A stretch of 64,000 nt of DNA from Halobaculum sp. MBLA0143 (GTDB lineage: Archaea; Halobacteriota; Halobacteria; Halobacteriales; Haloferacaceae): contig NZ_JBGKAC010000001.1 of NCBI RefSeq assembly GCF_041361465.1, positions 2,046,001 through 2,110,000 of the forward strand, read 5' to 3'. Below are positions 1 to 8,513 of the stretch, in pieces. Every line of letters begins with the position of its first letter. Within the stretch, counting starts at the first letter, position 1. The notes under the pieces were generated by a model, which did not search any database, was not told the DNA's origin, and was given only the letters and a program-made list of their open reading frames with translations. The translations under genes and the position numbers were made by a program.

Positions 1-26
1 GACACCCGTCCGCGTCGGTAGCGACG

Positions 27-1067
27 CTAGATCCAGCCTTCCGTCGCCAGCAACTCCCCGTTGAGCAGCGACGCCCCGGCGGCACCCCGGATCGTGTTGT
101 GTGCCAGACAGTTGTACTTCACACCCGTCTCCGTCGCGGTCACGCCGCCGGCCGACACCGTCATCCCGCCGCCACGGTTCCGGTCCATCCGCGGCTGTGG
201 CCGCTCGGGGGCGTCCTCGCCGAACACGTGGACCAGCGTCTCCGGAGACGAGGGGAGGTCGCCGCTCGGGACGTTCGCCATCGCCTCACGCACCTCGGCT
301 GCCGTCGGGTCGTCCGCGAGCGAGACGAACACGTTCTCCAGGTGGCCGTCCAGCGTCGGAATTCGGTTACAGGAGGCCGCCACGTCCGCGTCTAGTCGCG
401 TCAGTTCGCCCCCGTCGAACGACCCCAGCAGCTTCCGGCTCTCCGTCTCCATCTTGTCCTCCTCGCCGCCGATGTGAGGCACCGCGTTGTCGATGATCTC
501 CATCGACGTGACGCCGGAGTAGCCCGCGCCGGAGACGGCCTGGAGGGTGGACACCTGGACGCTCTCGACGCCGAACTGCGTCAGCGCCGAGAGCGTCGGC
601 ACCATCGTGATCGTCGAACAGTTGGGGTTCTTCACGAGCGCGCCGTCCCACCCTCGCTCCTCGCGCTGGACCTCGATCAGCCCCAGGTGTTCCGGGTTGA
701 TCTCCGGGATGGTCAGCGGTACGTCCGGCGCCAGCCTGTCGTTCGAGGAGTTCGACGAGACCACGTAGCCCGCCTCACACAGCGCCGACTCCACGTTCGC
801 CGCCACCGACGACGGCAGCGACGAGAACAACAGATCCAGGTCGTCCGGCAACGCCTCCGGTGCCGTCTCCCGAACGGTCAGCTCGCCGACCGCCTCGGGA
901 ATCTCCGTGTCCAGCCGCCACTTGGCCGCCTCGTGGTAACGCTTCCCCACGCTGTCCGGACTCGCCGTCACCGCACCGATCTCGAAGGCCGGCGTCCGCT
1001 CGATCAACTGGACGAACCGCTGGCCGACCGCCCCCGTGGCGCCGAGTACACCCACTGTGTGTGTCAT
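27..1067 (-). CDS. asd: Aspartate-semialdehyde dehydrogenase
   Basis: Reduces aspartyl phosphate to aspartate semialdehyde with NADPH in the cytoplasm, the branch point to lysine, threonine and methionine. The 346-residue protein opens with a Rossmann motif (GVLGATGAVGQRF) and carries the catalytic-cysteine motif NPNCST near the middle, plus the SGAGYSG and HIGGEEDK segments typical of the family. The reading frame stays open upstream, but the ATG at 1067 fits the family N-terminus and has a TATA-like box about 27 bp upstream, as expected of a leaderless transcript. metX and metY, about 37 kb away in this window, use a downstream product of this pathway. Confidence 0.96.
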   Translation of the reverse strand: MTHTVGVLGATGAVGQRFVQLIERTPAFEIGAVTASPDSVGKRYHEAAKWRLDTEIPEAVGELTVRETAPEALPDDLDLLFSSLPSSVAANVESALCEAGYVVSSNSSNDRLAPDVPLTIPEINPEHLGLIEVQREERGWDGALVKNPNCSTITMVPTLSALTQFGVESVQVSTLQAVSGAGYSGVTSMEIIDNAVPHIGGEEDKMETESRKLLGSFDGGELTRLDADVAASCNRIPTLDGHLENVFVSLADDPTAAEVREAMANVPSGDLPSSPETLVHVFGEDAPERPQPRMDRNRGGGMTVSAGGVTATETGVKYNCLAHNTIRGAAGASLLNGELLATEGWI

Positions 1068-1485
1068 TGCCGGGGGTTGGGCGCTACTGGGGTAAACTGG
1101 TTCCGTTTCGGTTCTGTGCGTCGCCCCGGTTCGGGTTCGTGCGTGGCCGGCTCTCCGACCCCGCGAGCGCCCTGCGACGGGTGGTCGATTCGGGAGGCTG
1201 TCCACACACACCGCTCGAACGGGGAAACAGACGGATCCCGGGACATCGACCCAGTGAGAACACACGGGACAGGCCGACGAGAGCGCGCGAGTCGAACGGG
1301 GGCGAACACGAGCGGAGAACAGCCGAGACAGACGGAGGCGGGCGGAGAGTCGGCAGAACACCGACACACGGACGGCCGAGACGGGCGGAGACGCGCCGAG
1401 AGACACCTCTCGCGGGCTCTCCGCCGCCGAGACCGATCCGTGAAGGGGAACCCTTAGGTGGCTCCGGTCGGAAATCCAGTGTACT
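1068..1485. other. Intergenic region with divergent promoters of asd and rpsL
   Basis: No convincing gene in about 420 bases. A box reading GTTTACC on the minus strand (1091-1097) lies about 27 bp before the asd ATG. A weaker AACCCTTAGG-like box near 1449-1458 lies about 30 bp before the rpsL ATG. The centre (about 1290-1400) is strongly purine-rich on the plus strand. Open frames across it show no recognisable protein. The nusA-like gene that commonly precedes rpsL in haloarchaea is absent here. Confidence 0.6.
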
Positions 1486-1914
1486 ATGTCGAACGGTAAG
1501 TACGCCGCGCGGAAGCTGAAGAAGGACCGCCAGAAGCGGCGGTGGTCCGACTCGGAGTACGCGCGCCGAGAGCGGGGGCTCGACGAGGCCTCCGACCCGT
1601 TGGAGGGGGCCCCGCAGGGGCGTGGTATCGTACTGGAGAAGGTCGGGATCGAGGCCAAACAACCCAACTCTGCGATCCGGAAGTGCGTTCGGGTCCAGCT
1701 CATCAAGAACGGCAAACAGGTCACGGCGTTCTGTCCGGGCGACGGCGCGATCTCCTTCATCGACGAACACGACGAGGTCACGATCGCCGGTATCGGCGGC
1801 GCCAAGGGCCGCGCGATGGGGGACCTCGGCGGTGTGAACTACAAGGTGGAGAAGGTCAACGGTGTGTCGCTGATCGAACTGGTCCGCGGGAACGCAGAGA
1901 AGCCGGTGCGCTGA
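1486..1914 (+). CDS. rpsL: 30S ribosomal protein S12 (uS12)
   Basis: Component of the ribosomal decoding centre. The 142-residue length is normal for archaeal uS12. The conserved loop [15 protein letters not shown] and the [14 protein letters not shown] segment are diagnostic. The ATG at 1486 is followed by the typical basic N-terminus. Its stop codon lies one base from the rpsG start, so the two are co-transcribed. The pair stands alone here: the flanking gene is asd, not the nusA/RNA polymerase genes that usually precede it in this group. Confidence 0.98.
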   Translation: MSNGKYAARKLKKDRQKRRWSDSEYARRERGLDEASDPLEGAPQGRGIVLEKVGIEAKQPNSAIRKCVRVQLIKNGKQVTAFCPGDGAISFIDEHDEVTIAGIGGAKGRAMGDLGGVNYKVEKVNGVSLIELVRGNAEKPVR

Positions 1915-1915
1915 T

Positions 1916-2530
1916 ATGTCCGACGCAGAACAACCCGACCCCGACGCCCCCGCCGGCGGCGAGCAGGCCACGGAGAACGCCCTGTTGTTCGGCGAGTGGG
2001 ACGTGAGCGAGATCGAGTACGACGACCCGAGCACGCGCGACTACATCACCGTCACGCCCATCGCCCACACGATGGGTCGCCACGCCGACAAGCAGTTCCA
2101 GAAGTCGGAGCTGTCCGTCGTCGAGCGGCTCATCAACCGGCTGATGCAGACGGACGAGAACACGGGCAAGAAGCAACAGGCGACCCGGATCGTCAAGGAC
2201 GCGTTCGACGAGATCCACAGTCGGGAAGACGAGAACCCGATCCAGACGCTCGTGACGGCCGTCGAGAACGCGGCGCCGCGCGAGGAGACCGTCCGCCTGA
2301 AGTACGGCGGGATCTCGGTGCCGAAGGCGGTCGACGTGGCCCCACAGCGCCGTGTCGACCAGGCACTGAAGTTCATCGCCGACGGCGTCCAGTCCGGCTC
2401 CTACAAGACGACGACCGACGTGTCGACCGTGCTCGCCGAGCAGTTGATCGGCGCCGCCAGCAACGACGTCAACACCTACGCGATCAACCAGAAAGAGGAG
2501 AACGAGCGCGTCGCCGCCGCCGCGCGGTAA
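1916..2530 (+). CDS. rpsG: 30S ribosomal protein S7 (uS7)
   Basis: Head protein of the small subunit that binds the 3' domain of 16S rRNA near the exit site. The 204 residues have the acidic N-terminal extension typical of halophiles, then the S7 core with TPIAHTMGRHADKQFQKSEL, the NPIQTLVTAVENAAPREET loop and the DVAPQRRVDQALKFI helix. It begins one base after rpsL. EF-2 (fusA) is not nearby, so the str-type operon is reduced to these two genes. Confidence 0.98.
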   Translation: MSDAEQPDPDAPAGGEQATENALLFGEWDVSEIEYDDPSTRDYITVTPIAHTMGRHADKQFQKSELSVVERLINRLMQTDENTGKKQQATRIVKDAFDEIHSREDENPIQTLVTAVENAAPREETVRLKYGGISVPKAVDVAPQRRVDQALKFIADGVQSGSYKTTTDVSTVLAEQLIGAASNDVNTYAINQKEENERVAAAAR

Positions 2531-2635
2531 CGTCTCTCTGTCTCTGTTCTCGGGGAATCGTCCCCGTATCTCTCACCCGGTGTCGTGTGACGATTGTGTC
2601 GAGGATTTACACTTGTGGCGGGAGACAGGTCGCTC

Positions 2636-3214
2636 GTGAGCGAACGGAACGGGATCGACCTGATCCGGGAGGCAGACGGCTTGTAGTCTGCCGTCGATCA
2701 GACGACGGGCGTCGCCAGTCGGGGAGCGACACGAGCGGCCGCGTCGTCGAATCTGGACGAAGCGGTCGCCGTCACACAGGAAGTGCGTGAGGGCGCGACG
2801 AGCGAGCAGCGCGATCAGCTAACTCCGGCAGTCCTGTGTGCAGACTACGCGGACAGCGTCACCACACTCCGAGAGTCACTCCTGCCGACGACCCGGACGG
2901 ACGCGCTCGCGGCGCAGTGCGAGGCGATCCAGACGGCGCTGCAGAGTGAGGGCGCGGCCTCGCCCGCGGCGGTGGCGACCCTGACCAGGGTCGTCGCCGA
3001 GGCCGTCGCGGATCTGGCGTCGGCGACGGTGGTGCGAGCAGACGGCGACGTGCCCGCAGAGCGGGCGACGACCGCCGCCGCACCCCGGGAGGCGTACGTC
3101 GTCACCGTCGCCGAGCGCGAGGCGTGTCTCGCGGCGCTGTCGGAGTTGCTGTTCACGGCCGTCGAGACGCCCACCGGCGACGCCGACGCGACGGTCGAGG
3201 CACGCGCGGACTGA
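2636..3214 (+). pseudogene. Alanine-rich hypothetical protein interrupted by an in-frame TAG
   Basis: A GTG at 2636 opens a frame reading MSERNGIDLIREADGL, then TAG (2684-2686). The same frame continues open without another stop to 3214. Between the TAG and the next possible start (GTG 2783) the codons still favour G or C at the third position, which suggests the whole stretch was once one gene of about 192 codons. If translation starts only at 2783, the product is a 143-residue Ala-rich helical protein of no recognised family. GGAG lies about 12 bases before the GTG at 2636. Function unknown. A sequencing error at the TAG is a simple alternative. Confidence 0.5.
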
Positions 3215-3314
3215 ACGCGGTCGCGGTGCAGTGCGGCGACGCCGTTCTTTCGGGTGAGGTCGTCCGGTGTCGACGCCCGTAACTGCTTTTGCTACACAAC
3301 TTCGACACAGGGGC

Positions 3315-3581
3315 ATGGCAGAGACAGAGAAGACACCAGACAAGAAGACCGTCAACATTCGGATGACCGAGACGTTCCTCGCGGACATCGATGCGACCTG
3401 GAAGGAACTCGGCTACAACAGCCGCAGCGAGTTCGTCCGCGACACGCTGCGCGACGCGGTCAAACACCCGGAGTTCGACCGCGCCGACCTGAAGGCGATG
3501 CTCGCCGGCGAGGTCGAGATCCAGCAGGGGCGGACCCACACGGCCGAAGAAATCCGCGAAGACCTCGTACCGGAGGAGTAG
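3315..3581 (+). CDS. Ribbon-helix-helix antitoxin / transcriptional repressor
   Basis: Likely antitoxin and autorepressor of the adjacent RelE-type toxin. The 88 residues show a CopG/ParD-like core: a basic strand (KKTVNIRMTETFLADID) followed by two helices (WKELGYNSRSEFVRDTLRDAV). The C-terminal part would wrap the toxin. ATG 3315 is preferred over an upstream in-frame ATG because a TATA-like box near 3282-3290 places the transcript start almost on it. The stop codon directly abuts the toxin ATG with no spacer. Confidence 0.85.
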   Translation: MAETEKTPDKKTVNIRMTETFLADIDATWKELGYNSRSEFVRDTLRDAVKHPEFDRADLKAMLAGEVEIQQGRTHTAEEIREDLVPEE

Positions 3582-3869
3582 ATGCCCGGAGAGGAGTGGC
3601 GGTGGCAGTTCACCGACGGGTGCCGACGTGATCTCGAAGGACTCGACGAGTACGCTCGTGAGCGAATCGTCTCGAAACCGGACGAAATCGTCACGGATCA
3701 GTGGCGCGATCCGGGCGACTATCTCGAACCACTCGCCGGGGCAGCACACCGGAAGCTCCGCGTCGGGGCGTTTCGGCTGGGCTGTCGTGTCGATCAGTCA
3801 CAGCGAATCGTGTACGTCATGCGGATTAGACGGCGCGGCGGCGACGCCTATCGCAGTGACGACGACTGA
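3582..3869 (+). CDS. RelE/ParE-family toxin
   Basis: A 95-residue protein resembling haloarchaeal RelE-like toxins, which act on ribosome-bound mRNA or gyrase; which applies here is not known. Visible family features are WRWQFTDGCRRDLEGLD at the N-terminus, DPGDYLEPLAG in the middle and the basic strand KLRVGAFRLGCRVD followed by IVYVMRIRRRGGDAYR. It follows the antitoxin stop immediately. The segment ERIVSKPDEIV carries a proline inside what should be a helix, which may weaken the fold. Confidence 0.85.
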   Translation: MPGEEWRWQFTDGCRRDLEGLDEYARERIVSKPDEIVTDQWRDPGDYLEPLAGAAHRKLRVGAFRLGCRVDQSQRIVYVMRIRRRGGDAYRSDDD

Positions 3870-4151
3870 ACCAGACACGGGGGAGATACAGTCTTTTACT
3901 CCCGAATCGCCCGAGACTGCCGTATCGGTCGTAGCCAGCGGCGTCGTGATCGGAGCCGGACCCCATCGACGCTGGCACGAAGTCCTCGAACGCGCCGTAC
4001 TCTTCTCCAGCCCGACGGGAACGAGTCTGTCGTCGTCCACGCGCCATTCGATAACGTTGCCAGGCTCGACGTCGACCCGACGGCGAAGAACGCTGGCGAC
4101 GGGGACGGCGCTCGTCCAGTCGTCGTCGATTCGAGTCTCCCCCGCCGCCAC
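3826..4151 (-). pseudogene. Frameshifted AbrB/SpoVT-type antitoxin remnant
   Basis: From a GTG at 4151 the minus strand reads an AbrB-like swapped-hairpin half: RIDDDWTSAVPVASVLRRRV, then DVEPGNVIEWRVDDDRLVPVGLE. The recognisable continuation of haloarchaeal AbrB antitoxins (EEYGAFEDFVPASMG) is in a different frame. The frame switches at about 4001-4010 and is restored if one base is missing there. The downstream frame runs to 3826 and overlaps the toxin gene tail. No partner toxin is beside it, so this looks like a decayed second toxin-antitoxin module. A sequencing error is possible. Confidence 0.7.
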
Positions 4152-4357
4152 GGCAAATGATATCGCGCCATGAGGTTTACATCACGAGGGCGGCGGGTCG
4201 ACACCCCGACACCGCTCGATCGACAGCTGTCGACGCCCGTCGCCGAGTGAGTCGCGCCGCCGACAGTTCGAGCGACGAGACCGACGGGACACGACTCCGA
4301 GCAGCCACCCGTTCGACAGGGTCGTACTACGAAACTCCAACTCCGTCATAAGACGGG

Positions 4358-4364
4358 ACTTATC
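4358..4364 (+). promoter_or_regulatory. TATA-like box of the MFS transporter gene
   Basis: ACTTATC, 24-30 bp upstream of the GTG at 4388. This spacing predicts a leaderless transcript and supports that start. The rest of 4152-4387 shows no convincing gene. Confidence 0.55.
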
Positions 4365-4387
4365 TCCGGGGCGTCGTCACGGTCGGT

Positions 4388-5605
4388 GTGGTCGTCTCGC
4401 AGGAGTCACCGGATCTTCCGCCGGCGAGTGTTCTGAAGTACTACCTGTACAAGTCGACGGAGGCGGTCGAGTTCTACCGCCCGATCATGTACCTCTTCTT
4501 CCTGGCACAGGGGCTCAGCTTCACGCAGATCGCGGCGCTGGAGGCCATCTACAATCTGACGACGCTGGTCGGCGAGATCCCCACGGGCTACGTCGGCGAC
4601 CGTGTCGGACGGCGCAACAGCCTGTTGTTCGGGACGGTGCTCATCTCGGTCACGCTGTTGGGGATCGGGCTGTCCGGATCGTTCTGGGCGTTCGCGGCGC
4701 TGTACGCCTGTTGGTCGATGGGGTACAACTTCCGGTCGGGCAGCGAAGACGCCTGGCTGTACGACACACTCACCGACGACCTCTCGGAAGACCAGTTCGC
4801 ACACGTCCGAGGGCGCGGGGAGTCCGTCGCCTTGGCGGTCGGCGCCAGCGCAGCCGTCGTCGGGGGGTACCTGGGGAGTGTCGACCTGTCGTACCCGTGG
4901 TTCGTCGCCGCGGGGGTGACGGCGGTCGGGGTAGCCGTGCTCCTGACCGTCGAGGAGTCCGAGACGTACGAACGGGCCGACACCGCGACGCCGGGGTTCC
5001 GTCGCACGCTCTCGATCGTCCGCGAGGCGATCACACGGCACAACGTCCGGGCGTTCGTGTTGTACTACTACGTGCTCTACGCGGCGGCGACGTACCTGGT
5101 GTTCGTGTTTCTCCAGCCCATCTTCGAGACGGTCGTCACCGACTTCGGCGTCTCGGAGTCACGGGTACGGTCGCTGCTCGGGTGGTTCTACGCGGCGTAC
5201 AGTCTCTTCGGAGCCGGGCTGAGCTACTACACCGGCGCGATCCGCGACCGACTGGGACTCCGGCGGTGGTTCCTGTGGCTCCCGTTCGTCGTGGGCGGTG
5301 CGTTGGTGGGCGCGTACCTCGTCCCCGTGTTGGCCCTGCCGGCGTTCCTGGTGATCCGTGGACTCTCCGACGTGACACGGTCGTTCGCCGGGCAGTACGT
5401 CAACGACCGCGTCGAGACGACGGGCCGTGCGACCGTGCTCAGCGCGATGGCGATGGTCAGCGGACTCGCCGTCGTCCCGTTCCAACTCGGGAGCGGCGTC
5501 GTCTCCGACGCCGTCTCGCCGTTGTTCGCGCTCGCGCTCGCGGGAGCCGTGTTGATCGTCGGGTCGGCCGGAGTCCTCCTCTGGGAGGCACCCGTCGCGG
5601 AGTAG
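4388..5605 (+). CDS. Major facilitator superfamily transporter
   Basis: A 405-residue inner-membrane protein with about 12 hydrophobic segments, likely a proton-coupled exporter. The loop after the second helix reads GEIPTGYVGDRVGRRNSLL, the classical MFS motif A (GxxxDRxGRR). A related repeat (GAIRDRLGLRRWF) follows the seventh segment at the half-way point. The substrate cannot be read from sequence. It stands alone between the decayed toxin-antitoxin patch and the convergent thermosome gene. Confidence 0.88.
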   Translation: MVVSQESPDLPPASVLKYYLYKSTEAVEFYRPIMYLFFLAQGLSFTQIAALEAIYNLTTLVGEIPTGYVGDRVGRRNSLLFGTVLISVTLLGIGLSGSFWAFAALYACWSMGYNFRSGSEDAWLYDTLTDDLSEDQFAHVRGRGESVALAVGASAAVVGGYLGSVDLSYPWFVAAGVTAVGVAVLLTVEESETYERADTATPGFRRTLSIVREAITRHNVRAFVLYYYVLYAAATYLVFVFLQPIFETVVTDFGVSESRVRSLLGWFYAAYSLFGAGLSYYTGAIRDRLGLRRWFLWLPFVVGGALVGAYLVPVLALPAFLVIRGLSDVTRSFAGQYVNDRVETTGRATVLSAMAMVSGLAVVPFQLGSGVVSDAVSPLFALALAGAVLIVGSAGVLLWEAPVAE

Positions 5606-5719
5606 TAGCACCCACCGTCGGCTCACGGGAGCTACGGGTCGGATCGAAGAAGCGTGAACGTCGGGAGCTCGGCGAGTCGGTGCGGCAGTCGTAGAGGGGG
5701 GAGAGTGACCGGACGTGGT

Positions 5720-7393
5720 CTACATCGCACCGCCCATGCCACCCATGCCGCCCATACCGCCCATGCCGCCACCGGGACCGCCGGGACCTTCGTCGTCGTC
5801 ACCCTCGGTGGAGAGGTCGTCCGCGGCGATGATGTCGTCGATTTTCAGCACGAGGTTCGCGGCCTCGGCGGCAGACGACAGCGCCTGTTCCTTCGAGTGG
5901 GCCGGCTCGACGACGCCGGCCTCCAGCGTGTCTTCGACCTCCGAGCTGAACACGTTCAGCCCGGCGCGTCCGCGGCCGTCGTCGTGAGCGGCCCGCAGGT
6001 CGACCAGCGTGTCGATGGAGTCCAGGCCGGCGTTTCCGGCGAGCACCCGCGGGACGAGCTCCAACGAGTCGGCGAACGCCTCGACGGCCAGCTGTTCGCG
6101 GCCCTCGACGGAGTCGGCGAAGTCACGCAGCCGGCGGGCGACCTCCACCTCGACGGCACCGCCGCCGGGGAGGACACGCCCGTCGGAGACGGTCGTGGAG
6201 ACGACGTCGAGCGCGTCCTGGAGCCCGCGCTCAAGTTCGTCGACGACGTGGTCCGTGGAGCCACGCAGGAGGAGGGTGACGCCGTGAGCGGCCTCCGCCT
6301 CGGACTCGACGTAGAACATCTCGTCGTCGTCGTCGCGCGTGACGGCGCCGGTGGCGACGTCGCCCTGGGTCACGGAGCCGAGATCGGAGACGATCCCGGT
6401 GTCGAGGATGTTGGCCAGGAACTCCAGGTCGGACTTCTTGGCACGCCGGACGGCCAGGATGCCCTCCTTGGCGAGGTAGTGCTGGGCGAGGTCGTCGATC
6501 CCCTTCTGACAGAACACGACGTTCGCGCCCGTGTCGACGATCTGTTGGACCTTCTCCTGGAGCTGTTGTTCCTCCTGGTCGAGGAACTGCTCCAGCTGGT
6601 CGGGCGACTCGATGTTGACCTGCGTGTCGACGTCGGCCTCCTCGACCTCGATCGGGTCGTTGAGCAGGAGGACCTGGGCGTCCTCGACGCTGCCGGTCAT
6701 GTCGTCGTGGACCGGGTCCTTGTCGACGACGGCGCCCTCGAGCAGTTCGGACTCGCCGGCGCCGCGGCCGGTCTGGGTCTCGATCTTCACGTTGGCGAGG
6801 TCGACGACGTGGGAGCCGTCGTCGGCCTCGACGGTGACGCCCTGGACGGCACGGTAGACGAGGTCCGCGAGCACGTCCTTCTCCAGTTCGGCGCCCTTAC
6901 CGGTCATCGAAGTCTCGGCGACCTTCCGGATCGTCTCCTCGTCGTCCGGCTCGACCGGCTCCGCGACGGCGTCGACCTCCTCGCGAGCCTGCTCGGACGC
7001 GAGCGAGAAGCCTTTGATGACCGCGGACGGGTGGATGTCCTGCTCCAACAGGTCCTCCGCGTTCTTCAGGAGCTCCCCGGCGATGGCGACGGCCGTCGTC
7101 GTTCCGTCACCGGCCTCGTCCTCCTGCGTCTCGGCGACCTCGACGATCATCTCGGCCGTCGGGTTGTCGATGTCCATCTCCGTGAGGATGGTGACGCCGT
7201 CGTTCGTGATGGTCACGTCACCCATCGAGTCGACGAGCATCTTGTCCATCCCCTTCGGGCCGAGGGTGGAACGTACGGACTCCGCCACCGCACGCGCGGC
7301 GGAGATGTTGTACTCCTGAGCGTCCTTGTCCTTGACCCGCTGGGAGTCTTCACCCATGATGATCATGGGCTGACCCTGCATTCGCTGGCTCAT
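5720..7393 (-). CDS. Thermosome subunit (group II chaperonin)
   Basis: Subunit of the double-ring ATP-dependent chaperonin that folds proteins in the cytosol. The 557 residues include the ATP-binding segments [15 protein letters not shown] and [15 protein letters not shown], and the apical helical protrusion region. The [17 protein letters not shown] tail is typical of haloarchaeal CCT/thermosome subunits. The length is normal. A strong TATA box lies about 30 bp before the ATG. Haloarchaea often carry several paralogues, so I do not assign thsA or thsB. Confidence 0.97.
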   Translation of the reverse strand: MSQRMQGQPMIIMGEDSQRVKDKDAQEYNISAARAVAESVRSTLGPKGMDKMLVDSMGDVTITNDGVTILTEMDIDNPTAEMIVEVAETQEDEAGDGTTTAVAIAGELLKNAEDLLEQDIHPSAVIKGFSLASEQAREEVDAVAEPVEPDDEETIRKVAETSMTGKGAELEKDVLADLVYRAVQGVTVEADDGSHVVDLANVKIETQTGRGAGESELLEGAVVDKDPVHDDMTGSVEDAQVLLLNDPIEVEEADVDTQVNIESPDQLEQFLDQEEQQLQEKVQQIVDTGANVVFCQKGIDDLAQHYLAKEGILAVRRAKKSDLEFLANILDTGIVSDLGSVTQGDVATGAVTRDDDDEMFYVESEAEAAHGVTLLLRGSTDHVVDELERGLQDALDVVSTTVSDGRVLPGGGAVEVEVARRLRDFADSVEGREQLAVEAFADSLELVPRVLAGNAGLDSIDTLVDLRAAHDDGRGRAGLNVFSSEVEDTLEAGVVEPAHSKEQALSSAAEAANLVLKIDDIIAADDLSTEGDDDEGPGGPGGGMGGMGGMGGMGGAM

Positions 7394-7417
7394 ACTCAGT
7401 CGAAATGTGGTCGTAGT

Positions 7418-7428
7418 TCTATATAAAC
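7418..7428 (-). promoter_or_regulatory. Thermosome gene core promoter
   Basis: On the minus strand a TTTATATA box preceded by the purine-rich stretch CGAAAGCAAAGG, matching TFB-recognition plus TATA. It lies 25-35 bp before the ATG at 7393, implying a leaderless transcript. The CGAAA element resembles that described for haloarchaeal heat-induced cct promoters; heat control here is inferred. Confidence 0.75.
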
Positions 7429-7639
7429 CTTTGCTTTCGTCCGCTCGCGGGCCACGCGGCCGTCCCCCCGCAGAGCGAGGAAATCGCCTGCTCGCGGGCG
7501 ATCGAGCGTGTGTGGCGGGTTCACACGGGGCGACCGTTCCGACCCGTTCACCGGCTCGGAACGTGCGTTTAAGTAGTGTGGTGTGAGGGGAGATCCGCCA
7601 GAAGCTTCATATGTGTGTGAGACGTTCACACGGATGCAG

Positions 7640-7822
7640 ATGTCAGACACGAAGCGCGGCCGCGAACGTCAGGGGCGCAAGAAGCGTGAACAGCTCGAGA
7701 CGCAGCTTGCCCAGCGAGAGGTAGAGGCGCTGGACGAGGAGGGTAATCTCCCCGAGTACCCCCCGGAGAACGTCGACTCCGAGTTCGTCGACCCCGAGGC
7801 CGCCGGCACGGACTACAACTGA
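7640..7822 (+). CDS. Small charged hypothetical protein
   Basis: A 60-residue protein with a basic first third (KRGRERQGRKKREQLE) and an acidic, proline-containing second half ending in DPEAAGTDYN. This bipartite charge suggests nucleic-acid or protein binding, but no family is recognised. ATG 7640 is preferred to ATG 7634 because a CTTCATATG box at 7605-7613 lies 27-35 bp upstream. It is divergent from the thermosome gene. Confidence 0.65.
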   Translation: MSDTKRGRERQGRKKREQLETQLAQREVEALDEEGNLPEYPPENVDSEFVDPEAAGTDYN

Positions 7823-7832
7823 CGCGACCCGG

Positions 7833-7982
7833 TCACTCTTCTGTCGTCTCGCGCAGCTCGGAGAGCGCCGACTCCAGCCGCGACAGCGCCGCGTCGGCGT
7901 CCATGTACCCCTGTTCGTACTCGCCGTACACCGTGTCTGCCTCCGCGAGGAACGTCTCGACCGCCTCGTCAGTCTGTGTCAT
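7833..7982 (-). CDS. Short acidic helical protein (49 aa)
   Basis: Starts MTQTDEAVETFLAEADTVYG and ends ALSELRETTEE. It is almost wholly helical by composition and strongly acidic. It overlaps the upstream gene by four bases (ATGA), so it is the second gene of a two-gene operon. The overlap plus G/C-rich third codon positions support its reality. No function can be assigned; the length would suit a small partner of the upstream protein. Confidence 0.6.
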   Translation of the reverse strand: MTQTDEAVETFLAEADTVYGEYEQGYMDADAALSRLESALSELRETTEE

Positions 7983-8422
7983 CGGTCACTCCTTGGCCGC
8001 GCCGCTACCTCCGTGTTGTGGTCTGGGTGTCGCGTAGTGCCGGACTGCAGCTCCACCGTACACCGTGGTGTCGGGTCGTCTGCCGTCGCCGTCTCGCGCT
8101 CCTCGCGGGTGATCGAGAACCGGTACTGATCCGTCACTGATCCGTCTGGGCGGGTGGAGTGGTGGCGGAGCGAGCCCTCCCGTCGCTCTCCGTAGTCGTC
8201 GACGTACCCCCGGATCGGCCGTCGGGGGCGGCTGTCGTCCGCGTGACAGGTGGCGTGGTAGGCGTCCGGGTCGTACCGTTCGAACCACGGCACGTGCCTC
8301 GTCGCTCGTTCGCGCCGACCCGGGCTGTCGAACGACCCCCACGGCTCCCAGAGGTCTGTCTCGCCCAGCCGCACCACCACCAGTCGTTCCGTCTCGATTC
8401 GCCGCGGAGACAGTCCGGTCAC
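7979..8422 (-). CDS. Hypothetical protein with acetyltransferase-like N-terminus
   Basis: 147 residues from a GTG at 8422. The opening PRRIETERLVVVRL resembles the first strand of RimJ/RimL-type GNAT N-acetyltransferases, and RHVPWFERYDP recalls haloarchaeal members. The acetyl-CoA loop (R/QxxGxG/A) is not visible, and the remainder is unusually Arg/Asp/Thr-rich, so it may be a diverged or inactive homologue. Third-position GC supports coding. Overlaps the 49-residue downstream gene by ATGA. Confidence 0.5.
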   Translation of the reverse strand: MTGLSPRRIETERLVVVRLGETDLWEPWGSFDSPGRRERATRHVPWFERYDPDAYHATCHADDSRPRRPIRGYVDDYGERREGSLRHHSTRPDGSVTDQYRFSITREERETATADDPTPRCTVELQSGTTRHPDHNTEVAARPRSDR

Positions 8423-8513
8423 CGGTTCGACCGGGGTCACACGAGTCTGCCGGCCGTCACAGTCTGCGTGAGGAGCCGAGAGAACTTTACCAGACGGCGG
8501 CGTCACCTCGGGC

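Noticed and set aside
1068-1485. Possible structural RNA (SRP or RNase P) in the long spacer before rpsL
   Set aside because: No recognisable conserved core of either RNA, and the purine-rich strand bias does not suggest paired stems.
4157-4351. Possible 64-residue gene before the MFS transporter
   Set aside because: Basic, low-complexity product, no family, no suitable promoter; it spans the upstream flank of the transporter promoter.
5654-7426. Long plus-strand frame of 590 codons opposite the thermosome gene
   Set aside because: It mirrors the coding bias of a GC-rich gene; the minus strand encodes an unmistakable chaperonin.
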